A DNA stretch of 64,000 nucleotides, taken from the NCBI RefSeq assembly GCF_015182285.1, contig NZ_PRDM01000004.1:620001-684000 (forward strand). Direction: 5' to 3'. The translations under genes and the position numbers were made by a program. The notes below the pieces were generated by a model that saw nothing but the letters and a program-made list of their open reading frames with translations, was not told where the DNA came from and did no database searches. This document shows positions 1-8,765 of this stretch, piece by piece. This DNA comes from Flavobacterium hungaricum (lineage in GTDB: Bacteria > Bacteroidota > Bacteroidia > Flavobacteriales > Flavobacteriaceae). Positions within the stretch are counted from its first letter, which is position 1. The number at the start of each line of letters is the position of its first letter.

Positions 1-327
1 TGGGAAAACGTATTGTTTTGTAAAACTAAAATAAGGCGAAAAAGTAACCTGGGACATTTTTGTTTTTTCGTGGTCTTCGCCCAGATAAAAAGTGGTTAAA
101 AAAGAAACTACCAGACCTGTACTCGAATTCACATCTACAGGAACAGGTAGCAATGAAAAAGCTATTTTCTTCTGTCTGTCTTTTTTTATCGAATCGTTTT
201 TGTCAAAGATTTTATGAATAACATCTAAAATATCGTGATTTCCCATAGTAATACTGTCATTCTGCGCCAGACAAAATGAAGTGGTAAAAATTAAAAACAC
301 AGCAAATTTTATTTTTAAACTACTCAC
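1..327 (-). CDS. N-terminal fragment of an outer-membrane (BamA/TamA-like?) protein
   Basis: An open frame runs off the left edge of the window. The only start that keeps the signal peptide is GTG at 327, directly after an in-frame TAA; the first ATG lies past the signal peptide. About 109 codons are visible. They encode a signal peptide (residues 1-21, ending CLAQ) followed by a stretch containing LLPVPVDVNSSTGLVVSF and VTFSPYFSFTKQYVFP. This alternating hydrophobic, aromatic pattern is typical of the start of Bacteroidetes surface-antigen/BamA-like beta-barrels. That family assignment is inference from the pattern only. It lies divergent to the gene at 463. Confidence 0.5.
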   Translation of the reverse strand, partial: MSSLKIKFAVFLIFTTSFCLAQNDSITMGNHDILDVIHKIFDKNDSIKKDRQKKIAFSLLPVPVDVNSSTGLVVSFLTTFYLGEDHEKTKMSQVTFSPYFSFTKQYVFP

Positions 328-433
328 TTACAATATTTTAAAAGCATTGTCTTACAAATTTATAATTTTATTAAGAATAACAAACTATAATTTTCGTGCT
401 ATTGAAAAAGAATTTTAATCTTGGCAAAAAAAC

Positions 434-441
434 TATATTTG
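434..441 (+). promoter_or_regulatory. Bacteroidetes -7 promoter element
   Basis: TATATTTG matches the TAnnTTTG -7 consensus of Flavobacterium sigma factor promoters and lies 21 nt before the ATG at 463. No TTG is seen at the right -33 distance. The element supports the ATG at 463 over an upstream TTG at 421, which would lie before the transcription start. Confidence 0.45.
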
Positions 442-462
442 ACTACTCTGATAATATTTTTT

Positions 463-1026
463 ATGAAGAAAATTTGTTTTATAGTTTTATTAACTGCCTT
501 ATTTGGTTTTTCAACAAAACAATTAAGAAATGAATCGGATCTGGTAAAAACGAACAAATGGTTTATTGCCGGGCCTTCAATCGAAAATGAAGAAACTCTA
601 AATGCAGTTCGTTTACAAAAAGAAATTATTATTGTTACTGCAAAAGATAATCCGAAAGGAGAAATCGAATTAAATGTAACGATCAAGCCATCAGAAACTA
701 ATGATGGTATTGCTGCGAATTTGCCTGATGATTCAAAATATGTTGAAATAACTTATCAGTCTTCGCAGGATATAAAATTACAGGCAAGAGAAGGAAATGC
801 TGAAGGAACCGGCTGTGTACACGGAGGTTCGCACCCGAGAGTCAATCTGCCTGCTTCTCCAAAAGATTATTCTACCGTAAAAATTCTGTGGACCGATTTT
901 AGACAAGACGGTCGTAAAGACGGAAAACTTTTAAACATACATAATTTGTGCAAATTTAACTTTGTCAATTATAATCCGGTTTCTGGATCTGTCTTAAAGA
1001 TCAAATCGGTAATTGTACAGTTGTAA
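463..1026 (+). CDS. Secreted protein of unknown function, possibly carbohydrate-binding-like
   Basis: A 187-residue protein with a signal peptide (MKKICFIVLLTALFGFS). The mature part looks all-beta and ends in a segment (ILWTDFRQDGRKDGK ... VLKIKSVIVQL) that resembles the end of jelly-roll carbohydrate-binding modules, where a beta-strand aligns with 'F.Q....' and 'I..I'. There are no catalytic motifs. It has two Cys in the mature region (one in GTGCVHGG, one in NLCKF), which could form a disulfide in the periplasm. ATG 463 is chosen over TTG 421 because it gives a clean signal peptide and follows a -7 element. It is a single gene, convergent with the DUF5009 gene. Function is not recognised. 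Confidence 0.7.
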   Translation: MKKICFIVLLTALFGFSTKQLRNESDLVKTNKWFIAGPSIENEETLNAVRLQKEIIIVTAKDNPKGEIELNVTIKPSETNDGIAANLPDDSKYVEITYQSSQDIKLQAREGNAEGTGCVHGGSHPRVNLPASPKDYSTVKILWTDFRQDGRKDGKLLNIHNLCKFNFVNYNPVSGSVLKIKSVIVQL

Positions 1027-1034
1027 AAAATGTT

Positions 1035-1102
1035 GTTTCAGGTTTCATTGTTTCAAGTTTCAGGTTTCAGGTTTCAGGTTATGAAAAACTTTAAACCTGA
1101 AA
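1035..1102. repeat. Degenerate TTTCAGG direct repeats ending in a small hairpin
   Basis: The gap between two convergent genes holds five near-identical copies of GGTTTCA. The last copy pairs with a reverse complement: TTTCAGGTT (1072-1080) and AACCTGAAA (1094-1102), 9 bp with a 13-nt loop, followed on the + strand by an A-run. It may serve as a weak two-way terminator, but no T-tract follows on the + strand. Confidence 0.5.
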
Positions 1103-1113
1103 TAAAAAAAATC

Positions 1114-2304
1114 TTAAAGCTGCATCTGAATTTTATATTTATTCAATACTTTCATTACTAGAAGCATTATTGTTGAAAAAACCAGCGACCAGATAATTCC
1201 TGGAACTCCTTCTCTAAAGTAATCCGGAATAATATGAAGACCAAATGCTTGATTGAAATAATAGATAACGCCGGGTAAAATATAAATCAATAATGGATTT
1301 GCAGCTGCGGGCATAAAGAATTCACTCCATTTAGTTTGTTTTTTAATTTCCATTAACCAATACAAAAAATAGAATAAAACGGTGCAGATTCCTGCCGACA
1401 ACATTGTCCACGATGGAGTTCCTTGTATTTTGGAGATTCCAAAAAAGGGTCTCAGAAAAAATCCCACAGTAAAAAACAAAACAATAAAACCGATAACTGC
1501 CCAATTGATTTTGGAAGCCGTTTTTCTATCAAAAAACAAAAGTGAAACAACTATTCCAGCCGAAGCCAAAGAGGCATGCGTAAGATGTCCTGCTATAAAG
1601 CTCAGCCATGCTGTATTTTGCACAAAAGAATTTTCGACTAGATTTAACGAATTCATTGTCACAGAAAAAATCAGAAATCCGATCATTGCCCAAAGATTGC
1701 CATTTACCAGCCAATAATAAATCACTGTAAAAAGATATGCCCAGCCAATTAAGCCAAGAATTCCCCACCATTTTGGAGTCATTCCTCTTTCGCCGGTATC
1801 CTGAATATAAAAAAAGTATAAGGCAATTAAAACCAATATTCCGCCGTACTGCAGAATATTTTTAAGCCAAAGCGGAAAATCTTTCGGATATTTATTCCAG
1901 ATCGGAATTGGCATTGAATACGCTAAAAGCCCCCAAAAGGCAGGAGCTATAATCATTTTAGACGCATCATAACCATATTCAGCATTGACCATAAAAACAC
2001 CAATAATTATAAGTGCAAAGGCTCTTTTTAAAGTGTGTGTCCAGATTACCTTTTTACTATCGCCTTTTAAAAGTCTGGCATTAAACGCAAAGGGAATCGA
2101 CATTCCAACAATAAATAAAAAAGCAGGAAAAACTAAATCTACAAAAGTCATTGCATCTGCGTCTGCAGGCATGTGTTTCATCCATTGCGGTACATTTGCC
2201 ACACTAGCCAATTCATTTACAAAAATCATTACAAAAATGGTAATCCCCCGCAAAGCATCAATAGAAATAATCCTTTGATTGTACAAATTCTCTTTTATTC
2301 TCAT
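1114..2304 (-). CDS. DUF5009 / NagX-like membrane acyltransferase family protein
   Basis: A 396-residue polytopic inner-membrane protein with about ten hydrophobic helices. The N-terminus carries SIDALRGITIFVMIFVNE and a following FPAFLFIVGMSIP. These are hallmarks of the heparan-alpha-glucosaminide N-acetyltransferase-like/DUF5009 family (YeiB and NagX relatives). Members are thought to move acetyl groups across the membrane onto amino sugars; the precise substrate here is unknown. The length is normal for the family and the start ATG is at 2304. It is a single gene convergent with 463-1026. A role in cell-surface or peptidoglycan amino-sugar processing is inference. Confidence 0.85.
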   Translation of the reverse strand: MRIKENLYNQRIISIDALRGITIFVMIFVNELASVANVPQWMKHMPADADAMTFVDLVFPAFLFIVGMSIPFAFNARLLKGDSKKVIWTHTLKRAFALIIIGVFMVNAEYGYDASKMIIAPAFWGLLAYSMPIPIWNKYPKDFPLWLKNILQYGGILVLIALYFFYIQDTGERGMTPKWWGILGLIGWAYLFTVIYYWLVNGNLWAMIGFLIFSVTMNSLNLVENSFVQNTAWLSFIAGHLTHASLASAGIVVSLLFFDRKTASKINWAVIGFIVLFFTVGFFLRPFFGISKIQGTPSWTMLSAGICTVLFYFLYWLMEIKKQTKWSEFFMPAAANPLLIYILPGVIYYFNQAFGLHIIPDYFREGVPGIIWSLVFSTIMLLVMKVLNKYKIQMQL

Positions 2305-2438
2305 AAAATATTATCTTTTCGACAATGCAAAATAGCACATTAATCACAAAGAGCAAAATTATCTTTGAATGCCATATGTTACCAATAAACTTCTAAATAA
2401 AAAAGACAGTCAGTAGGAAAATACAATCAATTTATTTT

Positions 2439-2446
2439 TACTTTTG
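2439..2446 (+). promoter_or_regulatory. -7 promoter element almost abutting the start codon
   Basis: TACTTTTG fits TAnnTTTG and ends 4 nt before the ATG at 2451. With normal -7 spacing the transcript would begin at or next to the start codon, so the phosphatase mRNA may be leaderless or nearly so. No clear -33 TTG is present. Confidence 0.4.
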
Positions 2447-2450
2447 CCGA

Positions 2451-3188
2451 ATGTTATCATTCTTTAAACCGAAACCCTATTTAAAAGATCTTCTTGGTGA
2501 GGATTTTGTTGATATTCATTCTCATTTATTACCTGGAATCGACGATGGTGCAAAAACCATAACTGAGACGGCTAAACTTGCAGAATCGTTTAAAGAAATT
2601 GGTGTTTCACAATTTATCACAACACCGCATATCAGCCATTATGTATGGAATAATTCTCCTCAAGAGATTATCAGCAATTCTATTGAAACAAGACTTACTT
2701 TAAAAAAGAATAATATTAATATTCCGTTTTTGGCAGCAGCCGAATATTTTATGGATGACTGGTTTGAAACTCACTTTAAAACAGAGAAACTGCTGACTAT
2801 AAAAGACAACTATGTATTGGTTGAAATGTCTTACATGAACGCTCCGGTACAATTGTACAAGATTCTTTTTGATTTGCAAGTCGCTGGATACATTCCTGTT
2901 TTAGCCCATCCAGAACGTTATTTATTTTATCATAAAAACTTTAGTGAATATACTAAACTAAAAAACGCAGGCTGTTTATTTCAATTGAATCTCCTTTCTG
3001 TTGTCGGATATTACGGCGGGCATATTGCTAAAATTGCAGAACAGCTATTAAAAAAAGGAATGTATAATTTTGCAGGGACAGATGTCCACCATTCTAAGCA
3101 CATAGCGGCATTTTCTCAAAAAATAAAAATCGATACTGTTGATGCTTTAAAAGAAACCATATCCAACAATAATTTTTTTAAATTTTAA
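2451..3188 (+). CDS. CpsB/YwqE-type PHP tyrosine-protein phosphatase
   Basis: A 245-residue metal-dependent phosphatase of the PHP superfamily that removes phosphate from the C-terminal tyrosines of bacterial tyrosine kinases (Wzc/CpsD type). Visible metal-site motifs are DIHSHLLPGIDDGAK (22-36), TTPH (62-65), HPERY (about 156) and GTDVHH near residue 209. The length is that of CpsB/YwqE. There is no signal peptide, so it is cytoplasmic. It points towards the wzc gene across a shared terminator and is the only plus-strand member of the polysaccharide locus. I infer that it resets the kinase encoded at 3264-5654. Confidence 0.93.
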   Translation: MLSFFKPKPYLKDLLGEDFVDIHSHLLPGIDDGAKTITETAKLAESFKEIGVSQFITTPHISHYVWNNSPQEIISNSIETRLTLKKNNINIPFLAAAEYFMDDWFETHFKTEKLLTIKDNYVLVEMSYMNAPVQLYKILFDLQVAGYIPVLAHPERYLFYHKNFSEYTKLKNAGCLFQLNLLSVVGYYGGHIAKIAEQLLKKGMYNFAGTDVHHSKHIAAFSQKIKIDTVDALKETISNNNFFKF

Positions 3189-3211
3189 AGAACCTTTTTC
3201 TAGATCATAAC

Positions 3212-3244
3212 AAAAAAAGCGATCCAATATTGAATCGCTTTTTT
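3212..3244. terminator. Bidirectional intrinsic terminator
   Basis: An A-run, AAGCGAT, an 11-nt loop region and ATCGCTT followed by a T-run form an A/T-flanked hairpin. It lies between the convergent phosphatase and wzc genes and can stop transcription from both. Confidence 0.85.
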
Positions 3245-3263
3245 GCATTTTACACCCATTTAA

Positions 3264-5654
3264 CTAAGAAAAAAATCTTCTGAACCAAGGTTTTTTTTCT
3301 TCCCTAATACCATAACCATAGCCATACGCATATGCTTTTGTCGAGTCAGTATCATTAAGAATTATACACATATTTGGTAATTTCTTTTCTTTGTAAAAAG
3401 AATTCACTACAGATAACATTCTCTTTTCTAATTTATTGGCACGCATTACATATGCAAAAACATCTGCGTTTTTAGCGATCACAATCGTATCTGTAACCAA
3501 ACAGGCTGGTGCTGTATCTGCTATAATGTAATCGTATTCTTTTTTAAGGTTCTCAAAAAGCTGTTCTACTTTAGGATTCATCAGTAATTCTGCCGGATTT
3601 GGCGGCACTACGCCAGGAGGCAGAATATAAAAATTCTCATAATCTCTATGCTTTACAATATACCCTTGTATGTCTTTATCGTTTGACGTCAAATAGTTAG
3701 TCAGACCTTTGTTTGGAAAGTCCACAAATCTATCAAATTTAGGGTTTCTAATGTCCGTTCCAATTAATAAAACACGTTTTCCTGACATCGCAAATGTTGC
3801 GGCAAGATTGGCAGAAACAAATGTTTTTCCTTCAGAAGCAAACGATGAAGTGACAAAAATTGTTTTAGCTGTTTTTTCATCATCTTTATTGACCATAAAT
3901 TCAAGATTTGTCCGCACGATCCTAAACGCTTCTGCAGAACTGCTTCTGTCGTCGAATTTAATCAAGCTTTCAACATCATCAGAAGAAGGAATATCACCAA
4001 CATAAGGAATTTGGGTCTTGCCTTCAAGGTCTAGTTTGCTTTTAATTTTTGTATCCAACAAATCATCTACATAAATAATCCCAAAAGGAACCAACAAACC
4101 TAATAAGATTCCTGCCAGATAAATGATCTTCTTTTTTGGGCTTATGGGATTTTTTTCTTCTTTTGCAAAATCAATAACTCGCGCATTGGGTTCAGTAGCG
4201 GCCAAAGAAATGGCTGTTTCTTCTCTTTTTTTCAGCAAGTATAAATACAATTCTTCTTTTACCTTTTGTTGCCTTGCAATAACTCTAAACTGTCTCTCTT
4301 GTAACGGAATTTTCCCAATTTTACTTTTTAAAACGCTCTCTTGTCCTCTCAGATCACGGGCTTGAATCTGGAGATTAGACTGCATACGTTTCAAACTTTC
4401 TGCAATATTCGATTTAAGAGAAGAAATATCGTGTTCTAGTTTTACAACAGTTGGATTTTCTGTGGTAGCAGATTTTAAAATTCTGTTACGGTCTAAAACC
4501 AGCTGATTGTAAGATGTCATTAAAGCACTAGCTTCTCCTTTATCAGAAATAATATTAGTTGGCAGTAAATCTGTAGTACTGCTTTTTGCAATAAACCCCA
4601 GCAAAGACGAAATAACATTCAATTGAATCTCGGCATCAACACTTTTTTTATTAAATTCATTAGAACCATCAATAAACAATTTAGCTTCTGATTCTATATC
4701 TGTTAATTGATTGTTTTTTTTAAAACTTTCTACGTTTTGCTCTACTCCGTCTAGTTCTTGAGAAATTAATACTAAGCGGTTTGCAATAAAATTTGAGGTG
4801 TTTTCTGAAACAATATTTCGATCTTCATCCGCATCTTTATTGTAAATTTGGATCATAGTGTCCAAAAAGTCTGTGGCTTTTTGAGCTACTGGATCTGAAA
4901 TAGAAATATTTACAATACTGCTTGTTTTACTAACAGGTTCTACTTTTAGATTTTTTCTAAATTTATCAGTAACATCATCTAAAGGGGTTATTTCTATATC
5001 AACAAATTCATATTCATCGGTATGCTTATTCTCAAAAAAAGAAGTCTTTTCAATAATAAAGGCACCTATTTCGGTTTCGATCTTTTCACCGTATTTAAAT
5101 TCTTTTTTACCTAATAAAACTGAATTTGTTTCGTCATCCTTTATACTTTCTAATGAGAATACATTTTCATTTAAAAAATGACATTTCAAAGTCATTTTCG
5201 ATTCATAAAACAGCTTCGATTTATTTAGAAAAACAATTTTTATGGGGGCCTTTTTATAAACATCACTTTTCACTACAGTTTCGTTAACGAAAAGAGAAAC
5301 ATTTAAATTCAATTTTTGAATCGTACTTTCAATCAGTGTCCTTGATTTTAATATTTCAATTTCATTATCTACGTTATTGCTTATGTTTCCTCCAAAACCA
5401 AGATCTGAAAAAGCAGATAATTCTGAAAGCATACCGCCTTTTTTCTCATCTTTAACTAATATAGAAGTAGAAGCTTGATAAACCGACGGAGTATATCTCA
5501 AATGTAAAAAAGCTCCAGCCAGCCCAATTGAAATTGTTAGTAAAAACCATTTCCAATGAATTGCATATTTTCTCAACTGCTCCCGAAAATCTAAGCCTTC
5601 GTTTTCATCCTCTATAAAATCATCATAAAAATCTTGACTCTTCATATTTTGCAT
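3264..5654 (-). CDS. wzc: Wzc-type polysaccharide chain-length tyrosine autokinase
   Basis: A 796-residue inner-membrane co-polymerase and BY-kinase. The order is: Wzz-like N-terminus with a membrane helix (about 34-52); a long periplasmic coiled-coil region; a second helix (about 505-528, after SPKKKI); then the cytoplasmic kinase, with Walker A FASEGKTF near residues 600-612, Walker A' DIRNPKFD and Walker B YIIADTAP. The C-terminus ends in a tyrosine cluster, AYAYGYGYG, the usual autophosphorylation tail. The ATG at 5654 overlaps the wza stop by one base (TAATG), which suggests translational coupling; a second ATG lies three codons downstream. The last gene of the minus-strand polysaccharide run. 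Confidence 0.95.
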   Translation of the reverse strand: MQNMKSQDFYDDFIEDENEGLDFREQLRKYAIHWKWFLLTISIGLAGAFLHLRYTPSVYQASTSILVKDEKKGGMLSELSAFSDLGFGGNISNNVDNEIEILKSRTLIESTIQKLNLNVSLFVNETVVKSDVYKKAPIKIVFLNKSKLFYESKMTLKCHFLNENVFSLESIKDDETNSVLLGKKEFKYGEKIETEIGAFIIEKTSFFENKHTDEYEFVDIEITPLDDVTDKFRKNLKVEPVSKTSSIVNISISDPVAQKATDFLDTMIQIYNKDADEDRNIVSENTSNFIANRLVLISQELDGVEQNVESFKKNNQLTDIESEAKLFIDGSNEFNKKSVDAEIQLNVISSLLGFIAKSSTTDLLPTNIISDKGEASALMTSYNQLVLDRNRILKSATTENPTVVKLEHDISSLKSNIAESLKRMQSNLQIQARDLRGQESVLKSKIGKIPLQERQFRVIARQQKVKEELYLYLLKKREETAISLAATEPNARVIDFAKEEKNPISPKKKIIYLAGILLGLLVPFGIIYVDDLLDTKIKSKLDLEGKTQIPYVGDIPSSDDVESLIKFDDRSSSAEAFRIVRTNLEFMVNKDDEKTAKTIFVTSSFASEGKTFVSANLAATFAMSGKRVLLIGTDIRNPKFDRFVDFPNKGLTNYLTSNDKDIQGYIVKHRDYENFYILPPGVVPPNPAELLMNPKVEQLFENLKKEYDYIIADTAPACLVTDTIVIAKNADVFAYVMRANKLEKRMLSVVNSFYKEKKLPNMCIILNDTDSTKAYAYGYGYGIREEKKPWFRRFFS

Positions 5655-6445
5655 TATTTAAAAATTAAGACAGCAAGTGAAACTAAAATGGAAACTGCCG
5701 AAATAATCACAGAAGTATTTGGTCCTACAGCAGATGAATTTACTCTTGTTTTATTGGGTTCTACATAAACCACATCATTTTGGCTCAAATAGTAAAACGG
5801 AGAATTAATAAAATCTGATTTTGTAATATCAACTCTGTTGTAGCTTTTTGCTCCATTAACCTCTCTTATAATTAAGATGTTATTTCTCTTGCCATAAATG
5901 GTTAAATCTTTTCCCATACTTAAAGCTTCTAGCAATGTAATTCTTTCTGAGGCAACAGTATAAGTTCCAGGAGTATTAACCTCTCCTTGGACAGAAAATT
6001 TAAAATTTGTAATTCGAAGATTGATTGCGGGATTTTTAATATAGTTTCCAATTTTATCTCTCAATAACTGCAGCACTTCTGTACGAGACAATCCTCCAAC
6101 ATGAATCTTCCCTAAAACTGGAAATTCAATATCTCCTTCATGATCTACCAAATACTGCTGTATGGTTTCTTGTCCGCGTGCCACATCTAGTTTGTTGCTT
6201 GCCGACGCATTATAGGTTTTCAGGTTAAAAGGCTGTGCAGCTTCATTATCATCTGCAGAAACAATAATCAGTAGTAAATCATCTGGTTGAATTTTGATCT
6301 CGTACGAATTTGCATTTTGCCCAGAAGTGATGTTATCAATATCTTGATAGTAAACAATATTTTTCTTCGATGCACACGAAAAAAATAAAAACAAAAAACA
6401 CCAAAAGACAGTGCTTTTTACAAGAAAAAACAATTTAGATTTCAT
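5654..6445 (-). CDS. wza: Wza-like polysaccharide export lipoprotein
   Basis: A 263-residue outer-membrane export protein. It has a lipobox (LFFSC, Cys24), a Poly_export domain beginning YEIKIQPDDLLLIIVSADD (about 48-66) and a SLBB-type segment around VQGEVNTPGTYTV. It ends with a hydrophobic helix (VIISAVSILVSLAVLIF), the C-terminal helix that in Wza crosses the outer membrane. It forms the export channel with the Wzc ring encoded next to it, with a 1-nt overlap. It is shorter than E. coli Wza, as usual in Bacteroidetes. Confidence 0.93.
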   Translation of the reverse strand: MKSKLFFLVKSTVFWCFLFLFFSCASKKNIVYYQDIDNITSGQNANSYEIKIQPDDLLLIIVSADDNEAAQPFNLKTYNASASNKLDVARGQETIQQYLVDHEGDIEFPVLGKIHVGGLSRTEVLQLLRDKIGNYIKNPAINLRITNFKFSVQGEVNTPGTYTVASERITLLEALSMGKDLTIYGKRNNILIIREVNGAKSYNRVDITKSDFINSPFYYLSQNDVVYVEPNKTRVNSSAVGPNTSVIISAVSILVSLAVLIFK

Positions 6446-6537
6446 TAAAGTTTTAATTTAAAATTGAGAATCCGCAATCTGATGAGATCTGGCAGAACAA
6501 TATGTTTTACAAAAAGTATTATAAGGAAATGAGGGAT

Positions 6538-7962
6538 TTAGTATGCATTTTTTTCACCATGAAAAACATTCAAAACTGTTTTAATAACAATTTTACAATC
6601 AAGAAGTAAACTCCAATTTTCAATATACCAAATATCATATTCAACCCGGTTTTTCATATCAATAAGTTCTTTGGTTTCTCCTCTGAAACCGTTTACTTGT
6701 GCCCATCCTGTTATGCCTGGTTTTGCATAGTGACGAACCAAATAATTATTGATTAATGCACGATATTGATTGGTATGATTTACCATGTGAGGTCTAGGAC
6801 CTACAACAGACATGTTTCCAATAAAAACATTAAAGAACTGCGGCAATTCATCTATACTTGTTTTTCGCATAAAAGCTCCAAACCTCGTAATTCTACTGTC
6901 TCCTTTTTGTGCCTGCTTCGTATTTGCGACCGTATTTACTTTCATACTCCTAAACTTCCAGCACTTAAAAGAGTGATTATCTCTGCCTGAACGTTCCTGT
7001 TTAAAAAATATAGGACCCGGAGATTCCATTTTTATAAGCAGCATAATGATCGGAAACAGCCAAGGGAAAATTAACACGATTACCAATGATGAGAAACAAA
7101 TGTCAAATACTTTTTTAAAAAAACGGTTGACGGCATATTCTAAAGGTTCGGGATGAAAAATTAAAATCGGAGTATTTTGATAATATGCTATTTCGACTTT
7201 ATTAGACTTTGTATATTGTTGAAAATCTGGAACAAATTTAACCCGAACCATATTCTGATCGCATATTTTTACCATCCTATTGATTATTTCTATTTTATCA
7301 ATGTGGAGCGAAATATACATCTCGTCAACTTTTTCTTTTTTAACAAAGTCCTGTATTGCATCAAAACCGCCAATATAGTTTTCAGGTTTTTCAAGAACAG
7401 GTTTTTCATCAAAAAAACCTAAAAAACGGTATCCGTTAGTCAAGTCTTCGGCTAAAATTTTTCTTATCTGCCTTCCTGCAGCATTGGCTCCAACAATAAC
7501 AAAATTTCTAAAATTATAGCCTTTAGCTCTAATATACTTTAGCAATTTCATTGACATATATCGTGAGAACATCAGCAGGAAAAAGAAAAATATGTAAAAG
7601 TATGCTAGTCGAAAGCGTGATATCTCAGAATAGTTTAAAAAGAAAACAAATACTGCTGTTACAGATGCATGAATTACAATTTTTTTTATCGTTCTCGCCA
7701 GCATCGATTCGATCGGTTCAATGCGAATTATTCTGTACGAATCATGATAAAGTAATAAACAAATCCATATGAAATTCCCTAATAGCGAAATTGTCTGAAC
7801 TTCTTTTAGACCAAGCCTCTCTAGATTTCCATATCGGGCTAATGCAGACAATGCAATACACAAATTGAAAATTGCTAAATCGAAAATAATAAAAATTAGT
7901 TTGAAATATCGGGAGAAACGATATTGTGCCAGTTTCTCAAGAATTTTCATAAGATAACCCAA
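6538..7962 (-). CDS. Polyprenyl glycosylphosphotransferase (WcaJ-like, initiating enzyme)
   Basis: A 474-residue integral-membrane enzyme that transfers a sugar-1-phosphate from a nucleotide sugar to undecaprenyl phosphate and so starts each repeat unit. The N-terminus has four or five helices and a CoA-binding-like (NAD-fold) region (VIVGANAAGRQIR near 154). The catalytic part follows a membrane helix and contains KFRSMKVN, DELPQFFNVFIGNMSVVGPRP and a GITGWAQVNGFRGE motif, the signature of the PssY/WbaP family. In-frame ATGs exist at 7962 and 7950. The sugar (glucose or galactose type) cannot be told from sequence alone. Confidence 0.93.
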   Translation of the reverse strand: MGYLMKILEKLAQYRFSRYFKLIFIIFDLAIFNLCIALSALARYGNLERLGLKEVQTISLLGNFIWICLLLYHDSYRIIRIEPIESMLARTIKKIVIHASVTAVFVFFLNYSEISRFRLAYFYIFFFFLLMFSRYMSMKLLKYIRAKGYNFRNFVIVGANAAGRQIRKILAEDLTNGYRFLGFFDEKPVLEKPENYIGGFDAIQDFVKKEKVDEMYISLHIDKIEIINRMVKICDQNMVRVKFVPDFQQYTKSNKVEIAYYQNTPILIFHPEPLEYAVNRFFKKVFDICFSSLVIVLIFPWLFPIIMLLIKMESPGPIFFKQERSGRDNHSFKCWKFRSMKVNTVANTKQAQKGDSRITRFGAFMRKTSIDELPQFFNVFIGNMSVVGPRPHMVNHTNQYRALINNYLVRHYAKPGITGWAQVNGFRGETKELIDMKNRVEYDIWYIENWSLLLDCKIVIKTVLNVFHGEKNAY

Positions 7963-7988
7963 TCATTATTGAATATTAAATACATGCT

Positions 7989-8735
7989 TTACTTTTGAAC
8001 ATACTGCTTTAAAGCCAGCAGCTTTTTTTGAAAAACTGCTTTAACAGCAGACAAATTGTGAAATTTGTAGATTTTATAATCTTCTACTAATACCTCTATA
8101 GCCTTACGATAATCGGTGCTTAGTCCTCCCATTCTCATTTTTATGATATACTTATTTAAATACGTAATGTTTATTTTGTATTTATATAAGTACCTTAATA
8201 AAAATTCAGTATCGGAACCAATCTTAAAATTTAGATTATAGTAGCCATATTTTTCAACAACAGTTTTCTTGATGTAAACTGTAGGATGCAATGGTAACCA
8301 GCCACGATTTATTTTCTTATAGTTATACTCGCCGCCAATTCTGTTTCTAACTATTTTTTGTCGCTCATCATTAGTAACGTACAATCCATTACCATATAAA
8401 GCATCTGTTTCAGGATTTTTTTTGAAGGTTTCTACTATACTCGAAACTACTGTAGTGTCATAAAAAACATCATCAGAATGTAATAATCCGATCACATCTC
8501 CAGCTGCTAAACTTAAGCCTTTATTAATAGCATCATACATTCCTTTGTCCGGCTCTGAAATATAGATCGAAATTTTATCGGAATAGGATTCTATTATTTT
8601 TTGTGTACCGTCTGAAGAATTACCGTCTATAACTATATATTGGATGTTTGGGTAATCTTGGCTTAAAACACTTTCAATAGAATGTGCAATGGTTGCTTTA
8701 CGATTGTAGCAAACCGTAATTAAGGAAACTTTCAT
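7989..8735 (-). CDS. GT2 family glycosyltransferase
   Basis: A 248-residue cytoplasmic GT-A transferase. The N-terminus MKVSLITVCYNRKATI and the nucleotide-binding VIDGNSSDGT (about 35-44) are typical, and the metal-binding DxD-type motif appears as HSDD (86-89). The C-terminus is short, with no membrane helix. It is expected to add one sugar to the lipid-linked repeat unit. It lies between the initiating transferase and a second GT2 gene. Donor and acceptor are unknown. Confidence 0.9.
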   Translation of the reverse strand: MKVSLITVCYNRKATIAHSIESVLSQDYPNIQYIVIDGNSSDGTQKIIESYSDKISIYISEPDKGMYDAINKGLSLAAGDVIGLLHSDDVFYDTTVVSSIVETFKKNPETDALYGNGLYVTNDERQKIVRNRIGGEYNYKKINRGWLPLHPTVYIKKTVVEKYGYYNLNFKIGSDTEFLLRYLYKYKINITYLNKYIIKMRMGGLSTDYRKAIEVLVEDYKIYKFHNLSAVKAVFQKKLLALKQYVQK

Positions 8736-8765
8736 AAAAATTTATTATCTAAAAAGAATAAAATT

